From positions 1 through 64,000 of the forward strand of contig CACYPS010000001.1 of NCBI GenBank assembly GCA_902776305.1: a DNA stretch of 64,000 nt. Direction: 5' to 3'. The notes beneath the pieces are model-generated. The model saw only the letters and a program-made list of their open reading frames with translations. It made no database searches and was not told the origin of the DNA. Position numbers and translations under genes: made by a program. This DNA comes from an uncultured Lachnospiraceae bacterium. GTDB taxonomy: Bacteria > Bacillota > Clostridia > Lachnospirales > Lachnospiraceae. Positions 43,789-51,553 of this stretch are shown piece by piece; positions within the stretch are counted from its first letter, which is position 1; every line of letters starts with the position of its first letter.

Positions 43789-43911
43789 AAGTCCCGCTCG
43801 CGAGACCCGGTGCGGGACTTAAGTTCAGTGCCGGCTGATATTATTTCCAAAATGGCCGCTCATATACACGATACAACGGTATATTGACAAAAACTACGGA
43901 AGTTGTAAAAT
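43789..43911 (+). promoter_or_regulatory. hairpin and promoter upstream of ilvN
   Basis: A 9-bp perfect stem AAGTCCCGC/GCGGGACTT (43789-43820) lies ahead of a promoter TTGACA (43884-43889) with a 16-base spacer and TAAAAT (43906-43911). The leader of about 65 bases shows no T-box or attenuator peptide. Confidence 0.55.
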
Positions 43912-43981
43912 AAAATCTAATCTGTCCCGGCAGAACAAAATCGGAGCTTGCATTTTGCTTGCGCTAAATCAGAGGTGGGTT

Positions 43982-44482
43982 ATGGACAATCAGATCATTC
44001 TTTCGCTGTTAGTTGACAATGTTGCCGGTGTTCTTTCAAGAATAGCCGGTCTGTTCTCAAGACGGGCCTACAACATTGAAAGTCTGACCGTTGGTGAGAC
44101 AACTAACCCGAGGATTTCCCGTATGACGATTGTCAGCCGCGGCGACGAGCATATTCTTATGCAGATCATGGCCCAGCTCCAGAAACAGGAAGATGTGCGG
44201 GATATTAAAGTTCTTCATCCGGACAATTCTGTGTGCAGAGAGCTGATTCTGGTGAAGGTCATGGCGGACGCCAATAACCGGAGCCAGATCATTGCGATTG
44301 CTGATATCTTCCGCGCAAAGATCATTGACGTACAGAAAGATTCTCTGATCATAGAACTTACGGGAAACCGTCAGAAACTTGAGGCTATGCTGGTGATGCT
44401 CGGTGACTATAAGATCGCTGAGCTTGCAAGAACAGGTATCACCGGGCTGTCCAGAGGAGTCCGGGATGTGAGATATTTATAG
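43982..44482 (+). CDS. ilvN: acetolactate synthase small (regulatory) subunit
   Basis: A 166-residue regulatory subunit of acetolactate synthase in branched-chain amino acid synthesis. The N-terminal ACT domain (SLLVDNVAGVLSRIAGLFSR, residues about 7-26) senses valine; ACT_5 follows, with ELILVKV near 85 and LTGNRQKLEAM near 130. The start at 43982 follows AGAGGTGGG. The catalytic subunit gene ilvB is not adjacent, which is uncommon. A DUF4190-type membrane protein follows after 15 bases. Confidence 0.93.
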   Translation: MDNQIILSLLVDNVAGVLSRIAGLFSRRAYNIESLTVGETTNPRISRMTIVSRGDEHILMQIMAQLQKQEDVRDIKVLHPDNSVCRELILVKVMADANNRSQIIAIADIFRAKIIDVQKDSLIIELTGNRQKLEAMLVMLGDYKIAELARTGITGLSRGVRDVRYL

Positions 44483-44497
44483 TAATAGGGAGTCATT

Positions 44498-45226
44498 ATG
44501 AAAGGTTTTAAGAATAATTCCTACCCCGGGGGAGGTTACAACGGCCCACACGGGCAGGAATCGGAATTGTATAAGGGAAATATGCAAAATCCTAAGGACG
44601 CAGGATATTATGAACAGGACGGTGCCAATCAGTACCGCGATATGTATCGCGAAAATTCTCCGTACGCGGAGCAGCCCGGATACAATCCTGAGAACTCTTC
44701 GTATGCAGAGCAGCCCGGATACAATCCTGATAGTTTTTCATATGCGGAGCAGTCCGGATATAATCAGGCGAATCAGATGAGAACGGACTACAACAGCAGC
44801 CTGTACTATCAGAATTCGTACCCGCAGAGTACCTATCAGGACCATTACGGAAGAAATGAAAAACGGCAGAATACCGGAAGCGGATTCGCGATTGCCGGTC
44901 TGGTTCTCGGCATTATGTCGATCGTCCTGTTCTGGACCATGCCGATAGCTATGATCCTGGCAGTTATAGGGATAATTCTTTCTGTGATTGCTCTCTCAAA
45001 AAATCAGTCGAGAGGTCTGTCGATTGCAGGGATCATTACTTCCATCGTCGGAGGCATCCTGTCGATCCTGGCGGTCGTACTCATTCTGATTACGCTTGCT
45101 GAGCTTGATATTTATGATCCGGATGATTTTGATGACAATATCTTTTCTCCGTATCCTTATGCTGAGAATGAGCAGGAAAACCCATTTAAAGATTTTGAAG
45201 ACTTTTTCGACGAGTTCATGCCCTGA
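44498..45226 (+). CDS. DUF4190-type membrane protein with Tyr/Pro-rich repeats
   Basis: A 242-residue protein. The N-terminal 125 residues are hydrophilic and rich in Tyr, Asn, Gln and Pro, including three 13-residue repeats of SYAEQPGYNP type. Two helices follow (about 130-165 and 175-205) with the DUF4190-like pattern FAIAGLVLGIMSI and RGLSIAGIITSIVGG. The tail is acidic (DDFDDN, DFEDFFDEFMP). The disordered head probably faces the cytoplasm. Function unknown. Its stop codon is inside the stem of a terminator. Confidence 0.85.
   Translation: MKGFKNNSYPGGGYNGPHGQESELYKGNMQNPKDAGYYEQDGANQYRDMYRENSPYAEQPGYNPENSSYAEQPGYNPDSFSYAEQSGYNQANQMRTDYNSSLYYQNSYPQSTYQDHYGRNEKRQNTGSGFAIAGLVLGIMSIVLFWTMPIAMILAVIGIILSVIALSKNQSRGLSIAGIITSIVGGILSILAVVLILITLAELDIYDPDDFDDNIFSPYPYAENEQENPFKDFEDFFDEFMP
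44654..44770 (+). repeat. three 39-bp in-frame tandem repeats
   Basis: Units 44654-44692, 44693-44731 and 44732-44770 encode the 13-residue repeats of the DUF4190-type protein. Units 1 and 2 are nearly identical, the third has diverged. Confidence 0.85.
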
Positions 45227-45242
45227 ACTCGTCGAATTTTTT
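45206..45242 (+). terminator. terminator overlapping a stop codon
   Basis: A perfect 12-bp stem TTCGACGAGTTC/GAACTCGTCGAA with a 7-base loop and six T. The TGA stop (45224-45226) is within the hairpin. Confidence 0.9.
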
Positions 45243-45360
45243 ATGTCATAGGAAACTTCGTTTCCTATGACATAAAAACGCTCCGCGAGGATGCGACTGG
45301 TGCGCAGATGAAGATGCAAGCTGACGCTTGCGCGCACCAGCGCGCAAAGAGTCGCAAAGC
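45238..45360. repeat. stack of palindromes, related in part to 52649-52677
   Basis: A perfect hairpin with 19-bp arms and a TTC loop (45238-45256, 45260-45278) is followed by nested stems: TGCGACT/AGTCGCA (outer), CTGGTGCG/CGCACCAG and GCAAGC/GCTTGC (45292-45356). The segment from 45260 matches 52649 at about 22 of 28 bases around AAAAACGCTCC. It fills the gap between two convergent genes. Confidence 0.65.
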
Positions 45361-45381
45361 GATCATCATTAAAAAAATGCA

Positions 45382-46656
45382 TCAATCTATATCGAGACCA
45401 AGATCATCCTCGTTGAAATCGAAGAAACTGCTGATGAGATCATCATCCTCATCCGAATCCGGCTCATCCCACGGAACGGCATCTTCGTCGTCAGCATCAT
45501 TCTGATTATCGGCAGGTATGTTCACGTCGTACTCATCCTGCTGCTTATCTGACGATACGTCATCATCCTCCTCATCGGGTTCAATACCGGTCCTGCTCTT
45601 CAGCTCTTCCGCGACAGTCGGAATTCCGTTCACAAGGACTGCCCCGTCTACCGGAATGATGATATAAGTCACACCGTCAATCACACGGGTCTTTATGAAT
45701 CGGGATTTATCGGCAGGAATCTTGATCGTTGCCGAATCCGTCGCCACGACCACCGCCGGGTCACGAAGAGCAGATATCGAGAGCGGTACGTCCCCGATGA
45801 TCTCGTCGTAAGACTCATCGAAGTCTGTTGTATCGATTCCGCACCGTTCAGCCAGTTTCTTTGCGTCCGTTTTCTCGAGAATCGCAACATTTTCGGCTTC
45901 CAGATGTGACAGATCCTCCTGGATACCCGCTGCTTCCTCCACTGTAATGTTCAGGGAATCCATGAGAGTGTTGAAGGCGTCTTTCTGTTCTTTTGCATTT
46001 GCGGGAATTGATGAGTCGAAAAATGCATTGAACAGTTCTCCGCTTATTTCTTTCTTTGCCCGGTAGAGCACTTTGTTCAGATCCCCGATCCTGTCGCTGA
46101 AAGCGGGATACAGAAAACCTTCTGCGGGCGCACCGATCGTCCATCGTCTGTCGAGTTCCGAAACACCTGACGTCTCGTTATAGCCGAGCGCGGGTTTTGA
46201 GAGAGCCGCGGGGCTTATGGAGAACAGGAGGGCCTGATACACGACATCCCCGTCTTCAAGTTTTCTGCGGTCTGATGACATAGCCGGAACATCATATGTG
46301 ATGCGGGCGAGACAGGCGTAGTACGGATCGGTATGGGTGTAAGATGCAATAATATTGCCTGCGAATTCCTCCAGGATTTCTTCATCCGGTTCGTCTGCCG
46401 TGCGCAGAGCAAAAAGTTTTTCCGCCTGGGAAGAGAGTTCAACGGAAAACAGTTCTCGCCCGAAACTTCCCGAAATAGATTTTTTCAGGATTTCCTTGTG
46501 ACGGAACATTTCATCTTCATCGAACGAGAGAAATTTCCTGAAAGATTGCCATGACAGTTCGTTGTCCGGCGTTACATAGAAGGCGTAGATCCAGTCTACA
46601 GGAGGGTCGTTTTTTCTGAGTGCCTTGCGGATCTCTGCAAGATTGCTTTTATCCAT
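45382..46656 (-). CDS. DUF4317 family protein
   Basis: A 424-residue soluble protein matching DUF4317: N-terminus MDKSNLAEIRKALRKNDPPV, YAFYVTPDNE near 27, then a long alpha/beta body. The last 75 residues are a very acidic low-complexity tail (EDDDVSSDKQQDE, DEPDSDEDDD). Function is unknown. The start at 46656 is chosen because GGAAAGGAAA lies upstream and the family begins with MxKxxxxEIR. It is downstream of tRNA-Pro on the same strand, with a long stem-loop between. Confidence 0.83.
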   Translation of the reverse strand: MDKSNLAEIRKALRKNDPPVDWIYAFYVTPDNELSWQSFRKFLSFDEDEMFRHKEILKKSISGSFGRELFSVELSSQAEKLFALRTADEPDEEILEEFAGNIIASYTHTDPYYACLARITYDVPAMSSDRRKLEDGDVVYQALLFSISPAALSKPALGYNETSGVSELDRRWTIGAPAEGFLYPAFSDRIGDLNKVLYRAKKEISGELFNAFFDSSIPANAKEQKDAFNTLMDSLNITVEEAAGIQEDLSHLEAENVAILEKTDAKKLAERCGIDTTDFDESYDEIIGDVPLSISALRDPAVVVATDSATIKIPADKSRFIKTRVIDGVTYIIIPVDGAVLVNGIPTVAEELKSRTGIEPDEEDDDVSSDKQQDEYDVNIPADNQNDADDEDAVPWDEPDSDEDDDLISSFFDFNEDDLGLDID

Positions 46657-46679
46657 ATAGTATTTCCTTTCCGGGTCTA

Positions 46680-46783
46680 AAAGAGGCTGCCGCATGAAGG
46701 AGATGCATAACGAGATCGGGACAGGATCTGCCAATGGAACCTCCCGTATTTCGCTTATGCAGGCTTCGTGCGGCAGCCTCTTT
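46680..46783 (-). other. long stem-loop between tRNA-Pro and DUF4317 gene
   Basis: Twenty-base arms with one mismatch (46680-46699, 46764-46783; AAAGAGGCTGCCGCA core) and an inner TGCATAA-type stem enclose about 64 bases. In the minus direction it follows the tRNA and precedes the ribosome binding site by some 20 bases, and TTTTAG follows the second arm. It may be a terminator after the tRNA, or a structured leader. Confidence 0.55.
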
Positions 46784-46811
46784 GTATTTTCGCATTTAAA
46801 GCATAAAAAAA

Positions 46812-46885
46812 TCGGGGCAGCGAGATTCGAACTCGCGACCTCACGGCCCCCAGCCGTGCGCGCTACCAAGCTACGCCATACCCCG
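46812..46885 (-). tRNA. tRNA-Pro (anticodon GGG)
   Basis: A 74-base cloverleaf on the minus strand: acceptor CGGGGTA pairing with TGCCCCG, discriminator A, anticodon arm CACGG-CTGGGGG-CCGTG with anticodon GGG, and a TTCGAATC T-loop. CCA is not encoded; a run of T follows directly. GGG reads CCC and CCU proline codons. Confidence 0.95.
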
Positions 46886-46895
46886 TAACTCGTAT

Positions 46896-46924
46896 ATTAT
46901 CGTCTATAACCGGGAATCTGTCAA
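46896..46924 (-). promoter_or_regulatory. consensus promoter for tRNA-Pro
   Basis: On the minus strand TTGACA, a 17-base spacer and GATAAT, ending about ten bases before the tRNA. Confidence 0.85.
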
Positions 46925-46938
46925 GAGTCAATTTTACA

Positions 46939-46967
46939 TTGCCAACCCATAGCTTAGATGTTATAAT
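46939..46967 (+). promoter_or_regulatory. promoter of thrC
   Basis: TTGCCA, a 17-base spacer and TATAAT. The leader of about 105 bases shows no T-box. Confidence 0.7.
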
Positions 46968-47078
46968 GAGCGTGCCGAACAAGCGTTTTGCATAGCGGCA
47001 TTTTACATCAGACCCGAATAGCGGATGCCCTTTTACACGTGCAGCCCGCGCATAATACATATCTTAAGGAGATAAGCC

Positions 47079-48575
47079 ATGTCTATTCTTTATAAGTCGA
47101 CCCGTTCCGATGCACCCGCCGTCACAGCCTCCAGGGCTATTCTGACCGGTCTCTCGCCGGACGGAGGTCTATACGTGCCGACGGAATTTCCAAAGCTCGG
47201 CAGACCGCTCAGTGAACTGGCTTCTATGAATTATCGTGAGCTTGCCTATGAGATCATGAGCAAGTTCTTCACGGATTTTACTGAGGAAGAACTGCGGACC
47301 TGCATAGCGAACGCATACGACAGCAAGTTCGATACGGAAAAAATCGCTCCGCTCGTCAAAAAAGACGGCGTGTATTATCTTGAACTCTATCACGGAGCGA
47401 CAATTGCTTTCAAGGATATGGCCCTCTCGATCCTGCCGCATCTTATGGTGACTTCCGCCCGCAAGAACGGAGTGACCAATGACATTGTTATTCTGACAGC
47501 CACATCCGGTGACACGGGCAAAGCAGCTATGGCAGGTTTTGCCGATGTCCCGGGCACAAAAATCATCGTTTTCTATCCGCACGGAGGCGTTTCCAATATC
47601 CAGCGCCTGCAGATGGCAACACAGCGCGGTGAAAACACATATGTCGTAGCCATTAACGGTAATTTCGATGATGCCCAGACTGCCGTTAAGAAGATGTTCA
47701 ATGACAAAGAGATGGCTGAGGAGCTCAGTGCGAAAGGGTATCAATTCAGTTCCGCGAACTCCATCAATATCGGACGTCTGGTTCCGCAGATCGTCTACTA
47801 TGTCTACGCTTATTGCCAGCTGCTTGCTTCCTGTGAAATCAGAGAAGGCGATGAAATCAACATCACGGTTCCGACCGGAAACTTCGGCAACATTCTTGCA
47901 GCTTATTATGCAAAAGAGATGGGTCTGCCGGTCAGGAAGCTTATATGCGCATCCAACGAGAATAAAGTGCTCTATGACTTCTTTATGACGGGTGAGTATG
48001 ACAGAAAGAGAGAGTTCATACTGACGTCCTCACCATCCATGGATATTCTGATTTCCAGCAACCTGGAGCGCCTCGTTTATAAAGCCTGCGGCTGTGATCC
48101 GGAAAAGAATCTTGCATTTATGAAGAATCTCTCCGAGACAGGTAAGTATGAAATCACACCTGATATGAGAGAGCAGCTCGCTGACTTCCGGGGCGGTTTT
48201 GCATCCGAGGCGGAGAATTTTGCGGGTATCCGTGAGCTCTTCGAGAAGACGGGTTACATTATCGACACACATACAGGTATTGCAAATGCCGTTTACCGCG
48301 CATACGCCGCCGAGACGGGAGATACTACTCCGACGGTAATAGCTTCGACGGCAAGCCCGTATAAGTTCGCCGTTTCCGTCGTCGGCGCCATCGCACCGGA
48401 TAAAGTTGAAGGCAGAACAGACTTTGAACTGATCGATGTGTTGAGCGAGCTCGGCCATACGAAAGAGCCGGCCGCTATTACAGACATCCGGACGGCTCCG
48501 ATTCGGCATAAGTCGGTCGTCGATCCGGAGAATATGCCGGATGAAGTCAGGAGAATACTCGGCGTCCTTTCATGA
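47079..48575 (+). CDS. thrC: threonine synthase
   Basis: A 498-residue PLP enzyme converting phosphohomoserine to threonine. PLP lysine is Lys112 in GATIAFKDMAL; the phosphate-binding TATSGDTGKAA near 144 and the N-terminal LSPDGGLYVP are typical of the longer bacterial/yeast type. Alone among unrelated genes; a terminator overlapping the next gene's upstream part follows. AAGGAG site. Confidence 0.95.
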   Translation: MSILYKSTRSDAPAVTASRAILTGLSPDGGLYVPTEFPKLGRPLSELASMNYRELAYEIMSKFFTDFTEEELRTCIANAYDSKFDTEKIAPLVKKDGVYYLELYHGATIAFKDMALSILPHLMVTSARKNGVTNDIVILTATSGDTGKAAMAGFADVPGTKIIVFYPHGGVSNIQRLQMATQRGENTYVVAINGNFDDAQTAVKKMFNDKEMAEELSAKGYQFSSANSINIGRLVPQIVYYVYAYCQLLASCEIREGDEINITVPTGNFGNILAAYYAKEMGLPVRKLICASNENKVLYDFFMTGEYDRKREFILTSSPSMDILISSNLERLVYKACGCDPEKNLAFMKNLSETGKYEITPDMREQLADFRGGFASEAENFAGIRELFEKTGYIIDTHTGIANAVYRAYAAETGDTTPTVIASTASPYKFAVSVVGAIAPDKVEGRTDFELIDVLSELGHTKEPAAITDIRTAPIRHKSVVDPENMPDEVRRILGVLS

Positions 48576-48639
48576 TGCCGACATGAGCAAGGCGAAAAGT
48601 GCCTGCGAATGAGATGATGAGCAGTTATCGGAATATTTC

Positions 48640-48688
48640 AGATCCCCGCAACAGATATTCAGATGTCTAAAAAGCGGGGATCTTTCTT
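48640..48688 (+). terminator. terminator after thrC
   Basis: A perfect 10-bp stem AGATCCCCGC/GCGGGGATCT with a 24-base loop and TTCTT. A possible ATG at 48663 lies in the loop without a ribosome binding site. Confidence 0.65.
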
Positions 48689-48704
48689 ACAGAGGGTTTT
48701 CGAC

Positions 48705-49685
48705 ATGCAGAATGCAGAAACGAATTTCGTGAAAATCATCAGAGAAGTCTGTCGGGAAGAAGAGATCGAGCTCAGATCCTACAGCGCAGACTGGATCTTT
48801 CGGCTCGATAAGAACGGGAGGCACGATGTCATACTCGGTTACCAGTTCGGACTGAACAGCGCTTCCGTCAACATGCTCTGTCAGGACAAGTGCGCGGCCA
48901 GCGAGCTGATGACAGAGTTCGGCATACCGAACATTGAGCATGTCTTGTTCGCATCACCGGAGAACCAGAAGTTCATGGGATTTCCGGGGTTCTGGCGGGA
49001 CCTTCTTAATATGCTCGACAGATACAAGACTGTTGTGTGCAAGCCGAATCTCGGGACCGGTGGAGAGAATGTCATAAAGTGTTCCACAGATTATGAATTG
49101 GAAGCGGCTGTGCACCGTATTTTTCTGAAATCGGATTATATGGCGGTCTCCAGATATTATGAGATCGAGAACGAGTATCGTGCGGTGATTCTCGACGGCG
49201 AGATCCGTCTTGTCTACAGAAAAAGACGGCCGCAGATCTTCGGAGACGGAGTCCACACGGTGGCAGGCCTGATGCTCCGATATAAGGATCGCGGAAACGA
49301 AGAAGGAACCGATCGGGAAATTCACGGATATGCGGATCTTGAGACAGATCTGTCTCAGAAAGAGCTGTCGCGGGTACCGGCAGAGGGCGAACGGGTCATC
49401 CTGAACTGGAGGCACAACCTCGGACAGGGTGCGAGAGCGGACCTTCTGGAAAACGGACCTCTGAAAGATCAGATATCCGAAATCGTAAGAAGGGTGTATG
49501 AGGAGATAGGCGTCAGATTTGCATCTGTCGATATCGTCGAGACGGAGGAAGGACTCAAAGTACTTGAAATTAATTCCGGAGTCATGATGGAGAATTTTGC
49601 CGGACAGGATGCGCACTCTTACGAGACTGCGAAGGCAATTTATCGCGACGCCATCCGGAAAATGATGAGTGAGGTAAGGATATGA
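48705..49685 (+). CDS. ATP-grasp family ligase, unknown substrate
   Basis: A 326-residue ATP-grasp protein. VVCKPNLGTGGENVIK near 112 is the ATP-binding loop, ENEYRAVILDGEIRLVYR near 156 the second sheet, and RFASVDIVETEEGLKVLEIN near 277 the metal-binding Glu/Asn end. It resembles RimK/glutathione-synthase-like ligases and could join an amino acid to an acid. The ATG at 48705 is preferred: GAGGG lies eight bases before it, whereas the upstream ATG at 48663 sits within the thrC terminator hairpin. It overlaps the dGTPase gene by four bases, so the two are coupled. Confidence 0.8.
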   Translation: MQNAETNFVKIIREVCREEEIELRSYSADWIFRLDKNGRHDVILGYQFGLNSASVNMLCQDKCAASELMTEFGIPNIEHVLFASPENQKFMGFPGFWRDLLNMLDRYKTVVCKPNLGTGGENVIKCSTDYELEAAVHRIFLKSDYMAVSRYYEIENEYRAVILDGEIRLVYRKRRPQIFGDGVHTVAGLMLRYKDRGNEEGTDREIHGYADLETDLSQKELSRVPAEGERVILNWRHNLGQGARADLLENGPLKDQISEIVRRVYEEIGVRFASVDIVETEEGLKVLEINSGVMMENFAGQDAHSYETAKAIYRDAIRKMMSEVRI

Positions 49686-51187
49686 TGCGTTGGTCACAGA
49701 TCCTCAGCACGTACCGTGCGGGAGAGGATGAGGATCATTTGCAAAATGATCTTCGGAGCGAATTTGAGAAGGATTATCACAGGATCATCGGCAGCGCATC
49801 CTTCAGAAGGCTGCAGGATAAGACGCAGGTTTTTCCGCTGGATAAGAGCGATTTCATAAGGACAAGACTTACGCACAGTCTGGAGGTCTCCTCGATCGGC
49901 AGATCTCTTGCCCAGAATATTTCGGAATCCATCATTGACAGAAGGCTGGATCCGTCTTTCAACCTTGAGACAGAAAGAAATGTGGCGGCTGTCATAGAGT
50001 GCGCAGGCCTCATCCATGACATAGGGAATCCGCCTTTCGGCCATTTCGGCGAGGAGGCGATACGCGAATGGTTCGCAAGACATCTCCCACGGCTCAGCTA
50101 CAACGGTCGGGCTGTCACGGATATCCTGACACTTCAGGAGAAGGAGGACCTCCTGAATTTTGAGGGCAATGCACAGGGACTGCGTCTCGTGTCAAAGCTT
50201 CACTATGCTGAGAACGGCTGCGGTCTGAATCTCACATACGGGCTTCTGTCCACGATGATAAAGTATCCGAGGTCTTCCGTTGAAATGAATCCCAGGGCGA
50301 AGGATGTGACCGAAAAAAAAATGGGGTATTTTCGCTCCGAGGAAGAACTGTTTGCCCGCATTCAGGAAAAGACCGGGACGAAGGGACGCAGAAATCCTTT
50401 AACCTTTATTCTGGAAGCGGCGGATGATATAGCTTACGCCACGGCTGATATTGAAGATGCCTATAAAAAGGGATTTTTCGACTTTCAGACGTTTGTATCG
50501 GAACTCTGGAAGCGGAAAGTGGATCCTGAATTCATAGAGATTCTGGATGGACATTATACCGGGAATGTTCAGGGAAAAGGTCCCGGGAGAAACAGGTGGG
50601 GCGCGCTCGGTGATTACATGATGAGCAGGAGCCGCATGGACGGGACGTACGGCGGAACGCTGAGGAGCAGCGAGGCGGCCATGTCCGGTTCGCAGGTCAG
50701 TTCCGGGGAATCGGCGCTTATGAAATGGCTGTCCGAGATGCAGAGCCTTCTTCTGATCAACGCGACGGGCGGTTTTGTCGATAATTATAAAGCAATCATG
50801 AGCGGCACCTTCTCAAGCGAACTGATAAACGGCAGAGAAGCGGTCCTTATCAAGGCACTGAAGGGTATCGCTTACGATTACGCTTTCACATCCATGTCAA
50901 TTTATAAGACGGAGATCGCTGCGAATAACATTCTTACATATTTGCTGAACAAGATGGTACCCGCTGTGCTGCAGTATGACAGAGAGACGCCTCCGGGACT
51001 TATGGAGGAGAAATTCCTGTCCCTGATTTCCGAAAACTACCTGCAGGTATACGAATGGTCGGTGAGCGATAAATCGGACTGGCAGAAAGTATATAACAGG
51101 ATACTTCTCGCCACCGATACGATCAGCGGAATGACCGATTCATATGCCCGGGATCTTTATACGGATCTGAACGGGATTACCAGTTGA
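49682..51187 (+). CDS. dgt: deoxyguanosinetriphosphate triphosphohydrolase-like HD protein
   Basis: A 501-residue HD-domain enzyme. Motifs: ASFRRLQDKTQVFPL near 40, RLTHSLEVSSIGRSLA near 62, IECAGLIHDIGNPPFGHFGE near 102 with the HD pair, and ADDIAYATADIEDA near 250. It hydrolyses dGTP or another dNTP to the nucleoside and triphosphate. Length fits the long dGTPase type. The start overlaps the ATP-grasp gene (ATGATG; either ATG possible), and it is the last gene before the 6S RNA region. Confidence 0.9.
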   Translation: MMRWSQILSTYRAGEDEDHLQNDLRSEFEKDYHRIIGSASFRRLQDKTQVFPLDKSDFIRTRLTHSLEVSSIGRSLAQNISESIIDRRLDPSFNLETERNVAAVIECAGLIHDIGNPPFGHFGEEAIREWFARHLPRLSYNGRAVTDILTLQEKEDLLNFEGNAQGLRLVSKLHYAENGCGLNLTYGLLSTMIKYPRSSVEMNPRAKDVTEKKMGYFRSEEELFARIQEKTGTKGRRNPLTFILEAADDIAYATADIEDAYKKGFFDFQTFVSELWKRKVDPEFIEILDGHYTGNVQGKGPGRNRWGALGDYMMSRSRMDGTYGGTLRSSEAAMSGSQVSSGESALMKWLSEMQSLLLINATGGFVDNYKAIMSGTFSSELINGREAVLIKALKGIAYDYAFTSMSIYKTEIAANNILTYLLNKMVPAVLQYDRETPPGLMEEKFLSLISENYLQVYEWSVSDKSDWQKVYNRILLATDTISGMTDSYARDLYTDLNGITS

Positions 51188-51252
51188 GTGTAAGGGTACA
51201 GATTTTTCGGTTACGGACTGCTGTAGAAAATAGACAGAAACAGTGCAGATAC

Positions 51253-51281
51253 TTTACAAGAATAGCTCAAAAAGTTATAAT
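51253..51281 (+). promoter_or_regulatory. strong promoter of the probable 6S RNA
   Basis: TTTACA, a 17-base spacer and TATAAT; seven bases later the RNA would begin with G at 51289. Confidence 0.75.
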
Positions 51282-51288
51282 TAATTAT

Positions 51289-51469
51289 GTTCCTGGGGTG
51301 TGCGATCCCCCTATTTTTCCTGAACCTACATTTGAATTAAAGGGATTCCTACATCGTCGGTATCAATGTCAGGCCATATCTACGGATCAGTGGAAGACAG
51401 CGAATCGAGTGCGGTTACCCACCTGGCATAGGCTAGGCGTCAGTTTCATAGGAACGGCATCTCGGGAAC
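51289..51469 (+). ncRNA. ssrS: probable 6S RNA
   Basis: A noncoding stretch of about 181 bases directly after a near-consensus promoter. Its ends form a closing stem: GTTCCTGGGGTGTGC pairs with GGCATCTCGGGAAC (13 pairs with GU pairs and a bulge). The arrangement and the words CTGGGGTGTGCG and GGCATCTCGG resemble the closing stem of E. coli 6S RNA (CTGAGATGTTCGC / GGCATCTCGG). The interior can form a long arm with an unpaired middle, as 6S requires to mimic an open promoter. 6S RNA binds sigma-70 RNA polymerase and down-regulates transcription in stationary phase. A short open frame at 51184-51486 overlaps it and is not a gene. Confidence 0.7.
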
Positions 51470-51553
51470 ACTCAAAAGAAATCTAACTTTTAAGGATTCA
51501 GATAGATGCTTCCTGAAGCGCGGCTCGATACAAGGCATCCGGAGGAGGAAAGA

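Noticed and set aside
46886-47078. T-box or attenuator upstream of thrC, ilvN and pheS
   Set aside because: No GGTGG-ACC type antiterminator core or leader peptide with regulatory codons was found in any of these leaders.
51184-51486. 100-codon plus-strand frame between dgt and galM
   Set aside because: It has no good ribosome binding site, resembles nothing, and overlaps the probable 6S RNA and its promoter.
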